The position numbers and the translations under genes were made by a program. Source: Burkholderiales bacterium (GTDB lineage: Bacteria; Pseudomonadota; Gammaproteobacteria; Burkholderiales; Burkholderiaceae_C). Taken from it: 64,000 nucleotides of DNA. Location of the stretch: positions 62,001-126,000 of the forward strand of contig JACRAZ010000107.1 of assembly GCA_016213205.1 (NCBI GenBank). The letters run 5' to 3'. The notes under the pieces were generated by a model. It ran no database searches. It saw only the letters and a list, made by a program, of their open reading frames with translations, and was not told the DNA's origin. Positions 59,565 to 64,000 of this stretch are shown here, one piece after another. Position 1 is the stretch's first letter, and every line of letters begins with the position of its first letter.

Positions 59565-60713
59565 ATGTCCTTTCGCGTCCGTCATCTGCTGCTGTTGATC
59601 TGGCTTGTTGGCAGCACGGCCCAGGCCGCGCTGAACACCATGGTGGCCGTCGAGCCCACCTCGCGCATGGATTCGTTGCGCGTATCGCGCGAGGCGGTTG
59701 AAACGAGCCTGGGGCGCAGCGCGGGACAGGAAATCAACGTGTCCTTCAGCGAAGACCTGACCGACGTGATGCGCGCCACCCGCACCGGCGAGTACGACAT
59801 CTTCATCGCGCCGCCGCAGGTGGCGGCGTCGGCACTGACACGCGGCTTCGAGCTCGTGGGCTCCACCGAGGCGATGGAGCAGTACGTGCTGGTGGCGCGC
59901 GCCTCGCTCACCAGCGTGGCCGCGCTCAAGGGCCGCCGGCTCTACCTGCCGCAGCAGGATTCGATCTACACCTACATGGCACGCGGCCTGCTCAACGCAG
60001 GCGGCCTGTCCGTGAAGGACATGAAGGTGGAGCACGCCCGCTGGCCGGCGGCCGGCCTGGTATCGCTGGGCATGGGCCAGACCGACGCCACCGTGGTGCG
60101 CCGCAGCGAGTGGGACAGCTGGTCGCGCGACAACCCGCGCCTGGCCGCGGTGCTGGCCACCTCCACCCCGGTGCCGGGCGGCCTGTCGGTCGTGGTGAAG
60201 AAAGACCTGCCGACCACCCTGCGCGAGCGCCTGGCGCGCTGGTTCACCGGCCCGGCGCCGGCCACCGGCCTGAAGGCCGCCACGCAGCGCGCCGAGCTGT
60301 CGCAGTACCGCACGGTGGCCGAACTGGGCTACTTCACTCCCACGCTGCTGCCGGGCGCCACGCTGGTGGCCGCCAAGGAGGTGCAGCAGCTCATCGCCAA
60401 TGGCGCGGTGATGGTGGATACCCGCAGCGAGAAGGAATACAAGGCGCGCCACATCCCGAAGGCGGTGCTGGTGCCGTATCACGAGAAGAGCCTGAAGGAC
60501 GTGGCCTTCGATGCCAGCAAGGACGACTTTGCCGGCCTGGCCACGCTGGACAAGTCCAAGCCCACGGTGTTTGCCTGCAACGGCGCCGAGTGCTGGAAGT
60601 CCTACAAGGCGAGCAAGGCCGCCGTGGCGGCCGGCTTCAAGCAGGTGTACTGGTTCCGCGGCGGCCTGCCCGAATGGGAAGCCACCTTCGGTGCTTCCGC
60701 CCCCAGCCAGTGA
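59565..60713 (+). CDS. PhnD-like substrate-binding domain fused to a rhodanese domain
   Basis: The protein has 382 residues with a signal peptide (MSFRVRHLLLLIWLVGSTAQ). Residues about 25-250 form a phosphonate/phosphate-type periplasmic binding domain (EPTSRMDSLRVSREAVETSL, DIFIAPPQVAASALTRGFEL). Residues about 265-380 form a rhodanese domain with active-site loop Cys338-N-G-A-E-Cys343 (FACNGAECWKSYKA). Periplasmic location is likely. Combined with sorAB on the divergent side, this suggests handling of reduced sulfur compounds. Function not known; the fusion is unusual. Confidence 0.85.
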   Translation: MSFRVRHLLLLIWLVGSTAQAALNTMVAVEPTSRMDSLRVSREAVETSLGRSAGQEINVSFSEDLTDVMRATRTGEYDIFIAPPQVAASALTRGFELVGSTEAMEQYVLVARASLTSVAALKGRRLYLPQQDSIYTYMARGLLNAGGLSVKDMKVEHARWPAAGLVSLGMGQTDATVVRRSEWDSWSRDNPRLAAVLATSTPVPGGLSVVVKKDLPTTLRERLARWFTGPAPATGLKAATQRAELSQYRTVAELGYFTPTLLPGATLVAAKEVQQLIANGAVMVDTRSEKEYKARHIPKAVLVPYHEKSLKDVAFDASKDDFAGLATLDKSKPTVFACNGAECWKSYKASKAAVAAGFKQVYWFRGGLPEWEATFGASAPSQ

Positions 60714-61054
60714 CCGGCGCCGCGGGCCACAACCCCTGCACGGCGTGCGGCGCCTGCTGCGCCAGTTTCCGCGTCGACTTCGCGCCTGAAGAACTGCAAA
60801 GCGCCGGCGGCTGCGTGCCCGACGGGCTGGCGGTGCAGCTCACCAGCACCTTGTGCCGCATGCGGGGCACCGACCACGCCCGCCCACGCTGTGCCGCGCT
60901 GACGGGCACGGTGGGGGTGCAGGCCGGTTGTGGCATCTACGAGTGGCGGCCCGGCCCCTGCCGCGAGTTCGGCCTTCGTGCGCCGCAGGGCCTGGGTGAC
61001 GAAGCCTGCGCCCGCGCCCGCGCGCGCCACGGCCTGCCGCCGCTGCCGATGTAG
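60710..61054 (+). CDS. YkgJ-family cysteine cluster protein
   Basis: The protein has 114 residues. CTACGACCASFRVDFAPEEL is the CxxCxxCC cluster at the N-terminus; further Cys are in CRMRGTDHARPRC, GCGIYEWRPGPCREF. It probably binds zinc or an iron-sulfur cluster. The start is GTG 60710, overlapping the rhodanese-fusion stop (GTGA). Confidence 0.87.
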   Translation: MTGAAGHNPCTACGACCASFRVDFAPEELQSAGGCVPDGLAVQLTSTLCRMRGTDHARPRCAALTGTVGVQAGCGIYEWRPGPCREFGLRAPQGLGDEACARARARHGLPPLPM

Positions 61055-61132
61055 TGGCATGGCCGCCCGCCGCGGCCCGGTGGGTGGCGTCGGCGGCTCC
61101 CGCCATCGCGGGGTGCGCCTATCATCGCGCCG

Positions 61133-61756
61133 ATGAAGCGTGTGTGGGACATCTCGCCGCCCGTCGGCCCGGCCTCGCCGGTGTTTCCCGGCGACGCGCC
61201 TTTCCAGCTGCACTGGGGCTGGACACTGGGCCCCGAGTGCCCGGTGAACGTGAGCACGCTCACGTTGTCACCGCACACCGGCGCGCATGCGGATGCACCG
61301 CTGCACTACGACAACGCCGGCGCCGCCGTGGGGGCGCTGGACCTCGAGCCCTTTCTCGGCCCCTGCCGGGTGGTGCATGCCATCGGCTGCGGCCCGCTGG
61401 TCGAGTGGCGGCACCTGGGCCATGCGCTGCATGCGCTGCCGCCGCGGGTGCTGGTACGCACCTATGCCCAGGCCCCGACGGGCTGGGACCCGGCGCTCAC
61501 CGCCTTCGCCCCCGAAACGATCGAGCGCCTGGCCGATGCCGGCGTGCGCCTGGTGGGCATCGACACCGCGAGCATCGACCCGGCCGACAGCAAGGCGCTG
61601 CCCAGCCACCAGGTGATCCGCCGGCGGGACCTGCGCGTGCTGGAGAACCTGGTGCTCGACCAGGTGCCCGAAGGCGACTACGAGCTGATCGCCCTGCCGC
61701 TGAAGCTTGTCACCGCGGACGCCTCGCCGGTGCGCGCGGTGCTGCGCTCACTGTGA
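61133..61756 (+). CDS. kynB: Kynurenine formamidase
   Basis: The protein has 207 residues, a metal-dependent cyclase-fold enzyme: WDISPPVGPASPVFPGDAPF and the metal motif SPHTGAHADAPLHYD, then LVGIDTASIDPADSKALPSH. It hydrolyses N-formylkynurenine. It begins the kynB-kynU-kynA run; the kynU ATG follows two bases after its stop. Confidence 0.95.
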   Translation: MKRVWDISPPVGPASPVFPGDAPFQLHWGWTLGPECPVNVSTLTLSPHTGAHADAPLHYDNAGAAVGALDLEPFLGPCRVVHAIGCGPLVEWRHLGHALHALPPRVLVRTYAQAPTGWDPALTAFAPETIERLADAGVRLVGIDTASIDPADSKALPSHQVIRRRDLRVLENLVLDQVPEGDYELIALPLKLVTADASPVRAVLRSL

Positions 61757-61757
61757 C

Positions 61758-63041
61758 ATGACGCCCAGCCGCGACGACGCCCTGGCGCTGGACGCCGCCG
61801 ACCCGCTGGCGCCCCTGCGTGCGCAGTTCACGCTGCCGGCGGACCGGATCTACCTGGACGGCAACTCGCTGGGCGCGCTGCCGCGCGCCACGGCGGCACG
61901 GGTGCAGCAGCTGATCACCGACGAATGGGGCCAGGGCCTGATCGGCAGCTGGAACACGGCCGGCTGGATGGCGCTGCCATTGCGCGTGGGCGACAAGATC
62001 GCCCGCCTCGTGGGCGCCAACCCGGGCGAGCTGGTGGTGGCCGATTCGACCTCGGTGAACCTGTACAAGGTGCTGCACGCCGCATGGCAGATCCAGCGCG
62101 CCGATGCACCGGCACGCCGCGTGATCGTGTCCGAGCGCAGCAATTTCCCCACCGACCTGTACATCGCCGATTCGCTGGCGCGCGAGTTCGGCGGCACGCT
62201 GCGCCTGGTGCAAGCGCCCGAAGACCTGCCCGCGGCCCTGGGCCAGGACACGGCTCTCATGTTGCTCACCCACGTGAACTACCGCAGCGGCCGCCTGCAC
62301 GACATGGCCACGCTCAGTGCCGCGGCCCATGCCGCCGGCGCGCTGGCCGTGTGGGACCTGGCGCATTCAGCCGGCGCGGTGCCGCTGGCGCTGCACGACG
62401 ACGGCGCCGATTTCGCCGTGGGCTGCGGCTACAAGTACCTCAATGGCGGCCCCGGTGCCCCGGCCTTCGTGTGGGCGCACCCGCGCCACGTGCAGCGCGT
62501 GCGGCAGCCGCTGTCGGGCTGGATCGGCCATGCGGCACCGTTCACGTTCACGCCGGGCTACGAGCCGGCCGCGGGCATTGCGCGTTATCAGTGCGGCACA
62601 CCGTCGGTGCTGGCGCTGGCCGCACTGGATTGCGGCGTCGACACCTTGCTGGCGGCCGAACCGCTGGGCGGCATGCGCGCCCTGCGCGCCAAGTCGCTTG
62701 CGCTCACGCGGCTGTTCATCGCCCTGGTGGAGGCACGCTGCGCCGGCCACGGCCTGTCGCTCGCATCGCCGCGCGACGATGACTGGCGCGGCAGCCAGGT
62801 GAGCCTGGCCCGCAGCGAGGGCGGCTACGCCATCGTGCAGGCGCTGATCGCGCGTGGCGTGGTGGGCGACTTCCGCGCCGGTGATGCCACCGGCGGCCTG
62901 GGCGACATCCTGCGCTTCGGCGTCACGCCGCTGTACACCCGCCATGTCGACGTGTGGGACGCCGTCGAACAACTGCGCCAGGTGCTCGCCTCGGGCGAGT
63001 GGCGCGAGCCCCGCTTCAACCAACCCGCGGCAGTGACATGA
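61758..63041 (+). CDS. kynU: Kynureninase
   Basis: The protein has 427 residues, a PLP fold type I enzyme. [40 protein letters not shown] and the PLP lysine Lys226 in [16 protein letters not shown] are visible. It cleaves kynurenine to anthranilate and alanine. ATG 61758; the frame continues 17 codons upstream inside kynB without conservation. Confidence 0.95.
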   Translation: MTPSRDDALALDAADPLAPLRAQFTLPADRIYLDGNSLGALPRATAARVQQLITDEWGQGLIGSWNTAGWMALPLRVGDKIARLVGANPGELVVADSTSVNLYKVLHAAWQIQRADAPARRVIVSERSNFPTDLYIADSLAREFGGTLRLVQAPEDLPAALGQDTALMLLTHVNYRSGRLHDMATLSAAAHAAGALAVWDLAHSAGAVPLALHDDGADFAVGCGYKYLNGGPGAPAFVWAHPRHVQRVRQPLSGWIGHAAPFTFTPGYEPAAGIARYQCGTPSVLALAALDCGVDTLLAAEPLGGMRALRAKSLALTRLFIALVEARCAGHGLSLASPRDDDWRGSQVSLARSEGGYAIVQALIARGVVGDFRAGDATGGLGDILRFGVTPLYTRHVDVWDAVEQLRQVLASGEWREPRFNQPAAVT

Positions 63042-63099
63042 GCACGCAGCGCAGCGCCCAAGTGCGAATCCCGGAGCACGCCGTGCGGAGGGCCATCCA

Positions 63100-63927
63100 G
63101 TGAGCACCGACAACCACCACGGCGCCCAGCTCGACTTCTCGGCCGACATGAGCTACGGCGACTACCTCGCGCTCGATGCCGTGCTCAATGCCCAGCACCC
63201 ACGCTCGCCGGCGCACGACGAGATGCTGTTCATCGTGCAGCACCAGACCAGCGAGCTGTGGATGAAGCTGATGCTGCACGAGCTGCGCGCCGCGGTGGAC
63301 GCGATCGCGGGCGATGCGCTGGCGCCGGCCTTCAAGATGCTGGCGCGCGTTTCGCGCATCATGGAGCAGCTGGTACACGCCTGGGACGTGCTGGCCACGA
63401 TGACACCGCCCGAGTACAGCGCGATCCGGCCCTACCTCGGCCGCTCGTCGGGCTTCCAGAGCTGGCAGTACCGTTGCATCGAGTTCATGCTGGGCAACAA
63501 GCAGGCCGCGATGCGGAAGCCCCATGCGCACCGGCCCGAACTGCTGGCGCAGGTGGAGGCGGCCTGGCGCGCACCCTCGCTCTACGACGAGGCCCTGCGC
63601 CTGCTGGCGCGGCGCGGCCTGGCGGTGCCGGCCAGCCACACCGAGCGCGACTGGACCCAGCCCTACGCCGCCAGCGACGCGGTGGAGCAGGCCTGGCTCT
63701 CGGTGTACCGTGCCCCGCAGCGGCACTGGGACCTGTACCAGCTGGGCGAGGAGCTCACCGACCTGGAAGAGGCCTTCCGGCTCTGGCGCTTTCGCCACCT
63801 GAGCACGGTGCAACGCATCATCGGCGACAAGCACGGCACCGGTGGCACCAGCGGCGTGGGCTACCTGCGCAACATGCTCGACGTGGTGCTGTTCCCCGAG
63901 ATCTGGAAGCTGCGCACCGACCTGTAG
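63100..63927 (+). CDS. kynA: Tryptophan 2,3-dioxygenase
   Basis: The protein has 275 residues. [40 protein letters not shown] with the conserved His near the haem, [20 protein letters not shown] and [20 protein letters not shown] are diagnostic. It opens tryptophan's indole ring to N-formylkynurenine. GTG 63100 is the start; the stop is TAG. The order kynB-kynU-kynA matches Burkholderia-type operons. Confidence 0.95.
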   Translation: MSTDNHHGAQLDFSADMSYGDYLALDAVLNAQHPRSPAHDEMLFIVQHQTSELWMKLMLHELRAAVDAIAGDALAPAFKMLARVSRIMEQLVHAWDVLATMTPPEYSAIRPYLGRSSGFQSWQYRCIEFMLGNKQAAMRKPHAHRPELLAQVEAAWRAPSLYDEALRLLARRGLAVPASHTERDWTQPYAASDAVEQAWLSVYRAPQRHWDLYQLGEELTDLEEAFRLWRFRHLSTVQRIIGDKHGTGGTSGVGYLRNMLDVVLFPEIWKLRTDL

Positions 63928-64000
63928 GCCTGCCGGCGCACCGGCGTGGCGCCTGGCGGGGCCCGCGCTTCAGCGGCGGCGCACCCACGCCGGGTGGCGG
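63928..64000. other. Right-edge sequence, no assigned gene
   Basis: The last 73 bases are GC-rich. A minus-strand TGA at 63970-63972 preceded by RHPAWVRRR could be the end of a gene entering from the right, but too little is visible to name it. Confidence 0.25.

Overview
This window is a very GC-rich chromosomal segment of a betaproteobacterium. It most resembles a burkholderialean of the Rubrivivax/Leptothrix/Methylibium type. The evidence is gene order (ompA-ubiG-gph facing gyrA-serC-pheA-tyrA-aroA/cmk-rpsA-ihfB-lapA-lapB; rpsP-rimM-trmD-rplS; perM-hda-HAD-pcnB-folK; kynB-kynU-kynA), a tmRNA whose tag reads ANDTSYALAA, and strong G/C third-position bias throughout. It is core genome: I see no phage, insertion sequence, integron, CRISPR array or tRNA gene. 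Coding density is high and no gene-free stretch exceeds 300 bases.

Layout. 1-3.4 kb (minus): the N-terminal part of a GspE/PilB-type ATPase, the tmRNA gene ssrA, gph, ubiG and ompA. 3.7-16 kb (plus): gyrA, a DUF2059 exported protein, the aromatic/serine pathway genes serC, pheA and tyrA, an aroA-cmk fusion, rpsA, ihfB, and the LPS-assembly pair lapA-lapB. 16-21.4 kb: an envelope-glycan island with waaC and a DUF4254 gene on the minus strand and two glycosyltransferases, a DUF5672 protein and a methyltransferase on the plus strand. 21.4-31 kb: a patatin, a His/Pro-rich exported protein, dnaE, an exported cyclophilin, trhO, an alpha/beta hydrolase, a DUF599 protein and pirin. 31-40 kb: a LysR regulator, gluQ, an FKBP, a peptidoglycan-binding putative cysteine hydrolase, a DUF2087 protein behind a possibly structured leader, orn, an M48 protease, phhB, rsgA, a CobD/CbiB-like protein and a Nudix CoA pyrophosphatase. 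40-52 kb (mostly minus): the rplS/trmD/rimM/rpsP operon, pit with its DUF47 partner, folK-pcnB-HAD-hda-perM, a SirB1-family protein and murJ. 52-64 kb: rpsT, a DUF3579 protein, argD-argF, a metallophosphoesterase coupled to a Ser/Thr kinase-UspA fusion, sorAB-type sulfite dehydrogenase, a PhnD-like/rhodanese fusion followed by a YkgJ protein, and kynB-kynU-kynA for tryptophan to anthranilate.

The most striking observation is an in-frame amber codon (TAG) at codon 372 of the essential gene gyrA, where relatives carry a lysine. Both flanks are intact and collinear, and at least fourteen other genes here use TAG as their normal stop. The choice is therefore between an assembly or sequencing error, a very recent mutation, or local amber suppression, not a genome-wide recoding. 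Other points of interest are the AroA-Cmk fusion, the DUF4254/DUF5672 glycan cluster, the phosphoesterase/kinase-Usp pair, the binding-protein/rhodanese fusion next to sulfite dehydrogenase, a signal-less peptidoglycan-binding hydrolase, and TAGAAT -10-like elements lying almost on the start codons of lapA and trhO. Functions are assigned from motif and family recognition by eye; no database search was run.
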